DNA from: Izhakiella capsodis
Lineage (GTDB): Bacteria > Pseudomonadota > Gammaproteobacteria > Enterobacterales > Enterobacteriaceae
Length of the DNA stretch: 64,000 bases
Assembly: GCF_900115045.1 (NCBI RefSeq)
Contig: NZ_FOVC01000002.1
Location: forward strand, 310,001 to 374,000
Direction of reading: 5' to 3'
Shown: piece by piece, positions 1-8,387 of the stretch
How positions within the stretch are numbered: position 1 is the stretch's first letter
How the letters are laid out: each line of letters opens with the position of its first letter
Made by a program: the position numbers and the translations under genes
Notes under the pieces: generated by a model
The model's input: only the letters and a program-made list of their open reading frames with translations
The model's database searches: none
What the model was told of the DNA's origin: nothing

Positions 1-633
1 GTTAATCGTGAGGAAAAACCGCTTGAACTGTCGAGGGAAATTCGCGCATTAGCCAACGGTAAATTATTGCTGTCGCTGCTGATGACCGTGTTTTTCGCCG
101 CGGCGATGTTTGCTTTGTTTAGCTATATTGCGCCATTGCTGTTGCAGGTCACCGGGGTCAGCAATCGCGGCGTCAGCTGGACGCTGCTTCTGATTGGTGC
201 CGGACTGACGGCGGGTAACGTCCTGGGGGGCAGATTGGCCGACTGGCGTCTGTCATTCAGCCTGATACTTAGCTTTTCACTGATTACGTTTTTTTCACTG
301 CTCTTCAGCTGGACCAGCCATGCCCTTTGGCTGGCGGAAATAACGCTGTTTCTTTGGGCAATGGCCACCTTTGCGACAGTTCCGGGGCTACAAATTAATG
401 TGGTACGACACGGTGCCGATGCGCCTAACCTCGTCTCAACACTAAACATTGCGGCATTTAATATCGGCAATGCCCTCGGTGCCTGGCTTGGCGGTGCGGT
501 AATAGGGGGGGGGGTTGGTCTGACCGCGGTGCCGGTTGCCGCCGCGGTAATGGCATTAATAGGGCTGTTCCTTTGTCTGTTAACTTTTCGTAAGCAGGGC
601 GGTAATGCTACGGTGATGGCTTGCACGGACTAA
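1..633 (+). CDS. MFS drug/sugar efflux transporter, DHA1 (AraJ-like), 3' part only
   Basis: The frame is open from the first base of the window, so the start lies upstream and only about 210 C-terminal residues are seen. These correspond to the central loop plus the second six-helix half of a 12-TM major facilitator superfamily exporter. The segments FALFSYIAPLLL, GLTAGNVLGGRLAD and NIAAFNIGNALGAWLGG match the DHA1 family of AraJ/YdhP-like efflux permeases (proton antiport at the inner membrane). The substrate cannot be told. The gene converges on lysR and their 3' ends overlap by 26 bp. A run of ten G lies inside the last third of the gene. Family assignment is firm, the exact orthologue is not. 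Confidence 0.85.
   Translation, partial: VNREEKPLELSREIRALANGKLLLSLLMTVFFAAAMFALFSYIAPLLLQVTGVSNRGVSWTLLLIGAGLTAGNVLGGRLADWRLSFSLILSFSLITFFSLLFSWTSHALWLAEITLFLWAMATFATVPGLQINVVRHGADAPNLVSTLNIAAFNIGNALGAWLGGAVIGGGVGLTAVPVAAAVMALIGLFLCLLTFRKQGGNATVMACTD
505..514 (+). repeat. Homopolymeric G10 tract inside the MFS gene
   Basis: Ten consecutive G residues encode part of a Val-Ile-Gly-Gly-Gly-Val stretch. A one-base slip would frameshift the last two membrane helices of the transporter. As written, the frame is intact. Confidence 0.9.
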
Positions 634-1546
634 GTAGCTGCCTCAGCCGCTGCTCTACGGCACCGATATGCGTTTGTAAATGGTTGCTGAAGGTTGTGAC
701 CAGCGCTGAGGCTGGACGATGCGAGGGATGGATCAGGCTGACGGTAAAAGGTACCGCTATGCTTAAGGGCCTGACCCTCAGCCCGCTGTCGGCATAATCA
801 AGTGCGGTTAGCGGATTGACCACCGAAATACCGATGCCTGCTTTAACCATTGCACAAACCGATGCCGCGCTGTGGGTTTCCATAATCATCCGGCGCTGTA
901 TTTGATGCTGCTGAAATAAATCATCCAGCAAATGGCGATAGCTGTCCTGGCGCGACAGGCTGACATAGTTCTGAGCGTGAAAATCTTGTGGGGTCAGCTC
1001 GGCCTTATGTGCAAGCGGATGTCCTGGCGGAAGAACGCAGACCTCATTGCCGGTAAACAGCGGTGTGCGCTGCGTCCCGACCGGTGTCTGCATGGTTTCA
1101 GTTAGCCCTAAATCATAACGCTGCGCAGACAGCCACTCCTCCAGCAGTGGAGACTCTTGCGAAATAATATTCAGACTGACTTCGGGATACTGTGCCATAA
1201 ACGACGGGCACAGCAGCGGTAGTAAAGACTGAGAAAATACCGGCAGGCAAACCAGCGACAGCTCCCCCTGGCGGAAGGCGCGTAGCCCTTCGGCGGCGCT
1301 GAGGATCCGATCAAGCCCATACCATGAACGTTGTACCTCTTCGAAGAGCTGTAACGCCTGAGCGGTTGGAAACAGGCGCCCTTTGCTGCGAGTAAACAGT
1401 TGCAGACCCAGCAGCTTTTCTAGCCGGGCCAGCTCGCGGCTGATTGTCGGCTGCGAGCTGTTTAACAGAGCGGCCGCTGCCGTGACATTACCGGCGGTCA
1501 TGACTGCATGAAAAATTTCTATATGCCTGTGGCTAACGCTGGCCAT
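608..1546 (-). CDS. lysR: LysR, transcriptional activator of lysA
   Basis: 312-residue LysR-type regulator that closely follows E. coli LysR (311 aa). The N-terminal helix-turn-helix (HIEIFHAVMTAGNVTAAAALLNSSQPTISREL) occupies residues 7-40. The effector domain contains the near-identical stretches RSWYGLDRILSAAE, SLNIISQESPLLEEWLSAQRYDLGLTET and ETHSAASVCAMVKAGIGISVVNPLTALDYA. The family member activates lysA when diaminopimelate is available and represses itself. It is divergent from lysA with a 98-bp shared control region, the same arrangement as in E. coli, which supports orthology. Its 3' end overlaps the convergent MFS gene. Confidence 0.95.
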   Translation of the reverse strand: MASVSHRHIEIFHAVMTAGNVTAAAALLNSSQPTISRELARLEKLLGLQLFTRSKGRLFPTAQALQLFEEVQRSWYGLDRILSAAEGLRAFRQGELSLVCLPVFSQSLLPLLCPSFMAQYPEVSLNIISQESPLLEEWLSAQRYDLGLTETMQTPVGTQRTPLFTGNEVCVLPPGHPLAHKAELTPQDFHAQNYVSLSRQDSYRHLLDDLFQQHQIQRRMIMETHSAASVCAMVKAGIGISVVNPLTALDYADSGLRVRPLSIAVPFTVSLIHPSHRPASALVTTFSNHLQTHIGAVEQRLRQLLSPCKPSP

Positions 1547-1644
1547 TTTTTACCATATCAAATATGAATAGTATTGCATAAAAAGGATATTTTCAGATAT
1601 TAAATCTTTATGGCGTAATAGCGCTATGTTTCCAGGAGGATTTT
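1547..1644. promoter_or_regulatory. lysR/lysA divergent control region with strong lysA RBS
   Basis: The 98-bp AT-rich gap between divergent lysR and lysA must hold both promoters and the LysR operator. I see no unambiguous LysR T-N11-A motif. A strong Shine-Dalgarno AGGAGGA at 1633-1639 fixes the lysA start at 1645. Confidence 0.6.
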
Positions 1645-2904
1645 ATGCCACGCCCGCTAGAAGATGTTAATAGTCAGCTCAATCGACATAATCTGTTGAT
1701 GCTGGCGCAGCAGTACGATGGTCCTGTATGGGCTTATGATGCGCAGCTTATTCGTCAGCAAATCGATAAGTTGCGTCAATTTGATGTCATCCGTTTTGCC
1801 CAGAAAGCCTGCTCTAATTTGCATATTCTGCGGCTGATGCGTGAGGCCGGTGTGAAGGTCGATTCGGTCTCTGCGGGTGAAATTGAACGCGCCCTGGCGG
1901 CGGGTTATCAGGCTGGTGCGCAAAGTGATGAAATCGTCTTCACCGCCGATGTGCTTGATGCGCCGACGCTAACCCGGGTTAATCAGTTGAAAATCCCGCT
2001 AAATACCGGGTCGGTGGATATGTTACATCAGCTGGGCGCGGTCTCTGAGGGCCATAGGGTCTGGCTGCGAATCAACCCCGGGTTTGGTCACGGCCACAGT
2101 CAGAAAACGAATACCGGTGGTGAAAACAGCAAACATGGTATCTGGTACCGGGACCTGCCCATAGCGTTGGATGCGATCCGCCGTTATAACCTGAAGCTGA
2201 TCGGATTTCATATGCATATTGGCTCGGGGGTTGATTACCGGCACCTGGCCCAGGTCTGTGAGGCGATGGTCGAGCATGTTATCGTCAGCAGTCACGATAT
2301 TGAAGCTATTTCCGCCGGCGGCGGTTTGTCTGTCCCTTATCTTTCAGGCGGAGAAACGATTGATACCCGGCACTACTTTGACCTGTGGGACAGCGCTCGG
2401 CAGCGCATTACCGACCACCTGGGTCATCCGGTGAAACTGGAGATCGAACCAGGACGTTTTCTGGTGGCGGAATCTGGCGTGTTGATAAGCCAGGTGCGGG
2501 CGGTAAAACAGATGGGGCGTCGCCATTTTGTTCTGGTCGATGCCGGTTTCAACGATCTGATGCGACCGGCAATGTACGGTAGCTATCATCATATTTCGGC
2601 GCTGGCGGGAGACGGTCGGCCGCTTGATGGAGTGAATAAGCTGGAGACGGTGGTTGCCGGTCCACTGTGCGAATCAGGCGATGTTTTCACTCAGCAGGAG
2701 GGTGGCAAAGTCGAAACCAGGAAATTGCCTGAGGTGCGTCCTGGGGATTATCTGATTTTCCATGATACCGGCGCTTATGGTGCCTCAATGTCCTCGAATT
2801 ACAATAGCCGCCCACTGTTGCCCGAAGTCTTATTTGATCAGGGCCAGGTCCGCCAGATCCGTCGGCGTCAGAGCATTGATGAATTGCTGGCTCTTGAGCG
2901 CTGA
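1645..2904 (+). CDS. lysA: LysA, diaminopimelate decarboxylase
   Basis: 419 residues, against 420 in E. coli. It catalyses the last step of lysine synthesis, PLP-dependent decarboxylation of meso-diaminopimelate in the cytosol. It belongs to the fold III alanine-racemase-like family: PLP lysine in FAQKACSNLHILRLMREAGVKVDSVSAGE (about residues 50-80), HIGSG glycine loop near 190, EPGRF near 270, and the C-terminal CESGDVF and DTGAYG(A)SMSSNYN motifs that complete the active site. Start chosen from the AGGAGGA ribosome-binding site 5 bases upstream. Probably activated by the divergent LysR. A hairpin with a T tract follows the stop. Confidence 0.97.
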   Translation: MPRPLEDVNSQLNRHNLLMLAQQYDGPVWAYDAQLIRQQIDKLRQFDVIRFAQKACSNLHILRLMREAGVKVDSVSAGEIERALAAGYQAGAQSDEIVFTADVLDAPTLTRVNQLKIPLNTGSVDMLHQLGAVSEGHRVWLRINPGFGHGHSQKTNTGGENSKHGIWYRDLPIALDAIRRYNLKLIGFHMHIGSGVDYRHLAQVCEAMVEHVIVSSHDIEAISAGGGLSVPYLSGGETIDTRHYFDLWDSARQRITDHLGHPVKLEIEPGRFLVAESGVLISQVRAVKQMGRRHFVLVDAGFNDLMRPAMYGSYHHISALAGDGRPLDGVNKLETVVAGPLCESGDVFTQQEGGKVETRKLPEVRPGDYLIFHDTGAYGASMSSNYNSRPLLPEVLFDQGQVRQIRRRQSIDELLALER

Positions 2905-2914
2905 ACGTTCAACC

Positions 2915-2946
2915 AGGTTGTGCTTCAGATACCACCACAACCTTTT
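2915..2946 (+). terminator. Rho-independent terminator after lysA
   Basis: Stem AGGTTGTG (2915-2922) pairs with CACAACCT (2935-2942), followed by TTTT, 10 bases after the lysA stop. Confidence 0.65.
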
Positions 2947-4125
2947 GACCGGGCATGAAAACAAAGCGGGTAGCTATGGCGGATCAGCGCTGGAAAATTT
3001 TGCCGTTGAATGCCGGGTCTCACTATCGATTTACGGTAGTAGAGTGGCAATTGCGTAGGTGTGGCGATGAAACTTCGCGTGATTTTTTGGCAACTATGGT
3101 GGGCGGACGAAACAGGGGCGGACTAGGCGGTTAACTGGGTTGTGCTCAACCCGATGATTGCAGAAATGATGAATTTAAGCTGTCTTTTTAACCAGTGATA
3201 AAATAATTGAGCACAGCCTGAAGCTGACAGTTCAGAAGTGAAATAGCTCTCTGAGTTGATAACGATTTTTCAAAAAATAGCGTCAGTATCGATAATACAA
3301 TAATCTATCGCAGGGAACAGCCGCACTCAGTATGCCACCAATCTTTTAGCACATCAGGGGCCATTTGTTGAGCAGACAAAACGATAAAAGGATCTGGCTG
3401 AGCGGTCCGGCTGCGATAAATTAACGTACCAGTGATAAAACGTGAAGCAAATCAAAAGCGTGAAGATGAGACGCAACAGTATCGTGACTGATACTACTAA
3501 ACTCTCCTTCAGATAACTTAAGAGTGTATACCCTAATAGATTAAATAAAACAGAGGATTGTGGCGTTTAGCAGTGAGGTCAGTAAAACCTCAGCGTTTAT
3601 ATCACTGCATTGAGCGGAATGCTTTTTCACTTTATCTCATGGACGTTGAGTGAGCTCATCAATCTGACAGTGCTGAATAGTAAACTCAACTAAAATATGT
3701 AGCTTACTTCTGATATACATAGTAGTGGTGTTCATGCGCCGCCAACCTGAGTCAAGACATACTAAAATATCTTGGGCAAATTTAGTCATTTATTCATATC
3801 GATAAGATCAGCCCATGTTAGTAAATCCCTCAGTAGCTTGATGCGTTTGATGAACCGATTCAGACAGAGAAAACACTGCGGTAAGACTATAGCGATGGTT
3901 ATCATGGCTCTCAAAAAGGTGTAAATACCGACCAACCCAGTATGGCAGGCATGACTTTCCTTGTGAGGCATATTCGTGAGCATAGCCTGCCGAAACTGGT
4001 TGACGGGCTAGTGCTCATTTTATTTGATCGCTGCTTGAATATTGTAAAGTCTCAAAAGACATGAACATTCATGCAAAGTCGTCGAAAGGAAAATAGATGA
4101 ATTTCTAATACGATCAAGAGTATAT
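2947..4125. other. Non-coding stretch between lysA and the pilus cluster
   Basis: About 1.2 kb with no convincing gene on either strand. Short open frames (for example 3786-3983 minus) lack ribosome-binding sites and recognisable protein features. Composition drifts from balanced to AT-rich towards the pilus cluster. It may be a decayed remnant of the element that brought in the pilus genes, but I recognise no transposase, integrase or direct-repeat attachment site. Confidence 0.5.
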
Positions 4126-4293
4126 TTAAAATAAACGCAACATATGCATTGAATGAACTAAACACTCCAGGAAAAAGGCCGGATGTGTAAACGTTATTTC
4201 AGCTAAAAAAAGTAAGGATATAATCGAAACTGATGTAGCGCCAGCAATGAAACCAATAAAGAATTCATGTAAATATAAGGAATTAACTTTCAT
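4126..4293 (-). CDS. 55-residue single-span membrane protein, twin 1
   Basis: Unrecognised protein. Start ATG at 4293 is chosen because AGGTG precedes it by 7 bases; a longer frame upstream has no such signal. The sequence is a short polar N-terminus, then one hydrophobic span (FFIGFIAGATSVSIISLLFLAEI, about residues 11-33) with small-residue GxxxG-like spacing, then a short tail ending in MHMLRLF. It has the same length and N-terminal motif layout as the neighbouring protein at 4346-4513, so the two look like a tandem duplication. Same strand as the pilus operon and last in line. It could be a pilus accessory peptide, a toxin or bacteriocin-like peptide, or a small regulator; nothing in the sequence decides. 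Confidence 0.55.
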   Translation of the reverse strand: MKVNSLYLHEFFIGFIAGATSVSIISLLFLAEITFTHPAFFLECLVHSMHMLRLF

Positions 4294-4345
4294 AATAACA
4301 CCTGTTGAATATAAAATAAATATAATTGAGACTAACAACCCAAAG

Positions 4346-4513
4346 TCACAGGCCGATGATAGGTTTAAAAATTTTAATGATATCTAATGCTGTTTGAGGT
4401 GATCTTGAAATAAGGAGAAAAAAGCCAGTAAAAAATGCTAATCCTCCAACGCTTCCCCCTGATATGACGCCTGCCCAGTAATTTTTAACACTAAATATTT
4501 TTTTCTCACTCAT
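4346..4513 (-). CDS. 55-residue single-span membrane protein, twin 2
   Basis: Unrecognised protein. Start ATG at 4513 follows a TGAGG ribosome-binding site with about 8 bases spacing; an in-frame extension to 4606 has weaker starts. Polar N-terminus MSEKKIFSVKN, one hydrophobic span YWAGVISGGSVGGLAFFTGFFLLI (about 12-35) rich in glycine, then a basic and hydrophobic tail KIFKPIIGL. The segment YWAGVISGGS aligns with FFIGFIAGAT of the downstream twin, and both proteins are exactly 55 aa. The pair lies 228 bp beyond the last large pilin gene on the same strand. Function unknown. Confidence 0.6.
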   Translation of the reverse strand: MSEKKIFSVKNYWAGVISGGSVGGLAFFTGFFLLISRSPQTALDIIKIFKPIIGL

Positions 4514-4740
4514 TTTAAACCTCAATAAATTATAAAAATTATCGATCTGCTTCATTCGGAATGTAAAATTAAATTTTTCAATTAAAGATGAGGAATATAG
4601 TCTCACAAGTTTTTTGATATTTTATAATAGAAAAAATAAGATATAATTATCTTGTTTAGCGATAATGCTGAGTAGCATAAATTAAAGCAAAGGTGATTTA
4701 TGTTGACATAACACTATTTCAAACTGTATTGTACAGAGCC

Positions 4741-6159
4741 CTATCCACCGCTATCACTATTCCATCGTATATCACTTTGTGCTTGACCGGTAATATTCCA
4801 ACTTATCTCTTTTGATGTAACCTTAGAGTAACTATTATTAGATAGGGAGTTAATGTAAAGTGTAAGAACGCTATATCTCTCAGCTGAAGATGTGATTGAG
4901 CATTCTCCAGAGGATATGTCGGCTGATTGTGTAAGAATATCAGGATCTTCGTAATATACATCTGAAGGAGAATTTGCATAAAAGTAGTAAAGTGGATTGT
5001 TAGAAGAATAGGGATTGCTATAGGTTATTTTTAACCTTAACGGGATAAGGAAATGACCAGAATAAGTATTGTTAGATCGTAAGGTAACTTGAAATATCTT
5101 TGCTAAAAGAATATCAGCAGGAGTCTTACATGAAGAGGGAATAAATTGATCTTCACCGGCCATTTTTAGCGCATGAACAGAGTAAGAAACATCAGCTCCA
5201 CTAAGAATACTACCATAGAACTTCTGGGCGTTTTTCTTGTCAATAAGAATATCAATAGTCATGCTGTTTGTGAACGTATTTGATACTTTATAATGACCTT
5301 TAATACTAAGGATGAGTTGAGCACCATTTATTATCCATTGTGGGGATGGGTTAATCAGCAGTGTATCACTGAAAAGATTACCTTGATTTATAATGCCTTG
5401 TGACGGTGAGGATAGGGCATATTGGATGTAATCTATACTTGGGTTTTTAGTATAAGAAAAACTTAGCCTGTCTTCTTTGAATACTGGATTCCAGTGAATA
5501 GTGTTTTGTCCAGTTATGTCGGTTACTGTACCTGCTTCAGATTTACTGGCGTCAAGATTACTGAATGCTTCTATTTTTAACGCGTTATTATAGTTAAGAG
5601 CAACAAAGGGAGCATTTTTGATGTTCACATCAGGTACACTCCAGGGAGTAATGGGGAATGTCCAGCTGGCACCAATTCCGTCCAGACTGGAAGTTACTTT
5701 ATTATAATTACCCGCAGACGTACCTATTGAAACTTTCAACCTACTTAAAAAGTCAGCAGGAATTTCAGTTATGTTGCCATCATCGACTATCAATCCATAA
5801 GAATTATTTTTGTAAACAGTTATCAGTACAACAAGAGTGTTACCGTAGCCATCATGGAAACCATTTTTTGATAATATGTTTGTATTTGAATTTAAATATT
5901 TCAATAAGTCTGAATCATTTAATTCCCATGGATTCCCTCCATTATTATAAAACTGATATTTAATATTATCGGAATTTAATTTTATATAAGATGCTAATGC
6001 GGTTTGTAACTCAGAAACTATGGTAAATGTCTTTTCATTCTTTATTTCAAAAATAACTGCCCGATAATATAGACATCCGGAAGTACATGTTAATATGGAA
6101 AGTAGCATGACAAATGATACTTCCAGTAAAGAAATTCCTTTGTTAAAAATATTATTCAT
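4741..6159 (-). CDS. Large minor pilin / putative tip adhesin (PilV-like) A
   Basis: 472 residues. It has a classical prepilin leader with cleavage after Gly8 (NKG/ISLLEVS), Glu at mature position 5 and a hydrophobic helix to about residue 30, so it should be processed by the locus prepilin peptidase and enter the pilus. Residues 137-173 (FLSRLKVSIGTSAG to ASWTFPITPW) form a module shared with the minor pilins at 6156 and 12904. The remaining ~300 residues are Asn/Ser-rich, probably beta-structured and exposed, the plan of PilV-type tip adhesins of IncI/SPI-7 pili. Its start overlaps the stop of the upstream pilin by ATGA, so the two are translationally coupled. No shufflon repeats or rci recombinase were found near it. 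Confidence 0.75.
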   Translation of the reverse strand: MNNIFNKGISLLEVSFVMLLSILTCTSGCLYYRAVIFEIKNEKTFTIVSELQTALASYIKLNSDNIKYQFYNNGGNPWELNDSDLLKYLNSNTNILSKNGFHDGYGNTLVVLITVYKNNSYGLIVDDGNITEIPADFLSRLKVSIGTSAGNYNKVTSSLDGIGASWTFPITPWSVPDVNIKNAPFVALNYNNALKIEAFSNLDASKSEAGTVTDITGQNTIHWNPVFKEDRLSFSYTKNPSIDYIQYALSSPSQGIINQGNLFSDTLLINPSPQWIINGAQLILSIKGHYKVSNTFTNSMTIDILIDKKNAQKFYGSILSGADVSYSVHALKMAGEDQFIPSSCKTPADILLAKIFQVTLRSNNTYSGHFLIPLRLKITYSNPYSSNNPLYYFYANSPSDVYYEDPDILTQSADISSGECSITSSAERYSVLTLYINSLSNNSYSKVTSKEISWNITGQAQSDIRWNSDSGG

Positions 6160-7691
6160 TGATAGATACCATTGGCTACTGAGTCATCTGTTATACATAT
6201 AGAATCAGGTTTCCACAAAGGTTGCGTACCAACCCAATTTATCGCATCAACAAAATGAGTGATATTGTCAATGCTAATAGAAAAATGTATTTTCTCACTA
6301 TCATTTTTTTGGCATGATTTATTTATGAGATAGAAACCATTACCAGTAGTTGTTAGCCCAGGTGCGACTAGAATGTGATTTTTTCTAATGTCATAGGATT
6401 TTAGAGTTATTAAACTTGTTAATGCTAAAGATGGGTTTATAACTTTAAGGCTTAAAATATTTACCCCATTAACCATAAGAGCAAAGGTATGTGGTTTTAA
6501 ATAAGCAGAGTTATCATAGGATGTTATAAGATTCAATTGTAAGTCTTTGATATCAATACCTGCCGGCGTGGTGACTCCTTTTACCCCACACTGACCTACG
6601 TCGCTTCTTGTATCATTACGTGGATTCAAAGGTAGTGAGAAGTCTTTATTATATATATCCGCTTGAACCAGATAATTTATTTTCTTGAATAAATTACCTT
6701 CATAAGGAGTAACGTTAATACTATATCCATTTTGTGGAAGAGTAACAGGGTCACCTCTATGACCACTGGAGTCGACAGGTATCACTTTCAAATATAAGCT
6801 CCTATCTAAATATTTATTAGAAACGAATATTTTGTCTTCATTTCCTGAGTAGTATTTGCTCGACAATAATTTATTAGTGTTTTTAGTGTAAACTTCGATT
6901 ATAACGTTTTTGATGTTGCTGTTGTTGTTAATGATAATGGCATCACTTTCAAATAGTGGTTGCCAGGATCCTCCATCATTAAGAGATGCATCAATATTCG
7001 CACTCATTCCGACTATATTGAGATCACCAGAGGATATATTAGGCTTAAGAAAATCACCACGTTTGTTAACTACAGGTTCGTAGGAAGAAATACTAAATAT
7101 ACAGCTATGAAATTTTCTGATCAAAGGGTTGGAGTATATTTTTTTATAGTCATCTAAATTAATGTGCCATGCCCCCGAGCCACCAACAAGTGTTGATGGG
7201 TTCTCATCAGTTAGACTACCACCACTGAACCCTAACTGATTCAAGATCATTGCGGATTTTGTTCTTAAATGATCCATACATAAAAATGTTAGACCAGCTA
7301 TTACATAGTGTTGACTGTTATCTCCGGTTTGAAACTTCAAAATGTAATTATCTTCATGATCAACTAAGGAGGAATTAGTATTGATCGATTTCGAAAGGAA
7401 ACCGCGGTCGATCAATTCTGAAGTAGTGACCTCATAAGGAAATGATTGATCCGCTGAAAATGGAAGATTCTTAATGTATAAGTTTAGAGAAGTCGTGACT
7501 TTTTTTATTTGTTGAGTAATAAAGGTTGACTCGCAACTCTCTTTCTGCAAGAAAAAATAGTTGTTTACGAATAAAATTACACCGGTCATTAAAATAAGAA
7601 AATAAGACACCTCCAGCAAAGAAATACCTTTATTGTATTTTGATAAGTTTGAAAATTTAAGTGCTACCTTTTCAGGATAAGTATTTAGCAT
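6156..7691 (-). CDS. Large minor pilin / putative adhesin B
   Basis: 511 residues from the ATG at 7691, which follows AGGA at about 12 bases; a TTG nine codons upstream would add residues but has a poorer context. The leader is 22 residues and cleavage is predicted after Gly22 in YNKG/ISLLEVSYFLILMTG, with Glu at +5. Residues 148-182 (ILNQLGFSGGS to GAWHINLDDY) match the module of the two other minor pilins. The long C-terminal part (about 330 residues) has Ig-like wording such as LYLKVIPVDSSGHRGDPVTL and several cysteines. It is most likely a pilus-tip or surface-contact subunit. Coupled by ATGA to the next pilin. Confidence 0.75.
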   Translation of the reverse strand: MLNTYPEKVALKFSNLSKYNKGISLLEVSYFLILMTGVILFVNNYFFLQKESCESTFITQQIKKVTTSLNLYIKNLPFSADQSFPYEVTTSELIDRGFLSKSINTNSSLVDHEDNYILKFQTGDNSQHYVIAGLTFLCMDHLRTKSAMILNQLGFSGGSLTDENPSTLVGGSGAWHINLDDYKKIYSNPLIRKFHSCIFSISSYEPVVNKRGDFLKPNISSGDLNIVGMSANIDASLNDGGSWQPLFESDAIIINNNSNIKNVIIEVYTKNTNKLLSSKYYSGNEDKIFVSNKYLDRSLYLKVIPVDSSGHRGDPVTLPQNGYSINVTPYEGNLFKKINYLVQADIYNKDFSLPLNPRNDTRSDVGQCGVKGVTTPAGIDIKDLQLNLITSYDNSAYLKPHTFALMVNGVNILSLKVINPSLALTSLITLKSYDIRKNHILVAPGLTTTGNGFYLINKSCQKNDSEKIHFSISIDNITHFVDAINWVGTQPLWKPDSICITDDSVANGIYQ

Positions 7692-7866
7692 CGGATTTTT
7701 ATTTCCTGATAATTTCAACTGCTCGCAGTTATGCTAATTGCGTGTTTGAAACAGTTATAGCTATGATATTTTTTAAGGATACTGTTCTGAGTGATCTTTC
7801 ATATTTGAAAGTGATTGTAAATGCTATCTGAGCCTTCATTCATGTAAGAAGGGAAATTTAAACGAG

Positions 7867-8379
7867 TTAATTATTGTAATTGACGATAAAAAACGGGATA
7901 TTCTTTTTGTTAATGATTTTTTCATTAAATGAACACAAGTTATTAGGAATTGAACTATACAAATTTGATGACGGCGTAATCAAAAAAAACCTATTTTCTG
8001 TGAACTCCTTAACATAAGAGAATATTTGAGCTAAATTTATTAGAGGTAAATCATTACCTGATGTTTTATGGGAATAATAAAAGGTATAGATATGATTGTT
8101 GATATAACATGATAAAAGGTACTTAGAACTAAAACTGTTATTAGTTTGAAATATGTCAGGCATAAAATATGATCTTGGTATATATCCATTTTGATGATTT
8201 ATATCACTGCAATTTTTTTTAATATCGCAATAGGAAATTAAAAAGAGTTGTTGATTGATTATCTCATGCGCAAATTTCTTGTTTTCAGCAGCGAAATATT
8301 TACAAGAGTCTCCAAAAAAAGAGTATTGCGTTATAGAAAACATCATAACCATTATTATTAAATATAATCCACCATTCAT
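7867..8379 (-). CDS. PilM-like type IVb pilus accessory protein
   Basis: 170 residues from ATG 8379, preceded by GAGG at 6-7 bases; an upstream in-frame TTG is less likely. An N-terminal membrane segment (GLYLIIMVMMFSITQYSFF) is followed by a periplasmic domain with several Cys. The layout and wording (FAHEIINQQLFLISYCDIK...NGYIP, then NHIYTFYYSHKTSGNDLPLINLAQIF) resemble PilM of R64/SPI-7 pili, an inner-membrane protein of about 145 aa needed for pilus assembly but of unclear biochemical role. Its position directly after pilO2 (8-base gap) supports a pilus function. The PilM assignment rests on a distant resemblance and gene position. Confidence 0.5.
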   Translation of the reverse strand: MNGGLYLIIMVMMFSITQYSFFGDSCKYFAAENKKFAHEIINQQLFLISYCDIKKNCSDINHQNGYIPRSYFMPDIFQTNNSFSSKYLLSCYINNHIYTFYYSHKTSGNDLPLINLAQIFSYVKEFTENRFFLITPSSNLYSSIPNNLCSFNEKIINKKNIPFFIVNYNN

Positions 8380-8387
8380 AATGCACC

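Noticed and set aside
123..626. Long minus-strand frame opposite the MFS gene
   Set aside because: It is the antisense shadow of a well-supported coding frame, with low-complexity Pro/Ala/Arg content.
1547..1644. Lysine riboswitch before lysA
   Set aside because: The leader is shorter than 100 bp and shows none of the conserved lysine-riboswitch elements; control by LysR is expected in enterobacteria.
3786..3983. Minus-strand 65-codon hydrophobic frame as a gene
   Set aside because: The start lacks a ribosome-binding site and nothing in the sequence is family-like; kept within the non-coding stretch.
4700..6200. PilV shufflon with rci recombinase
   Set aside because: No 19-bp shufflon-type repeats and no tyrosine recombinase gene are seen near the PilV-like genes.
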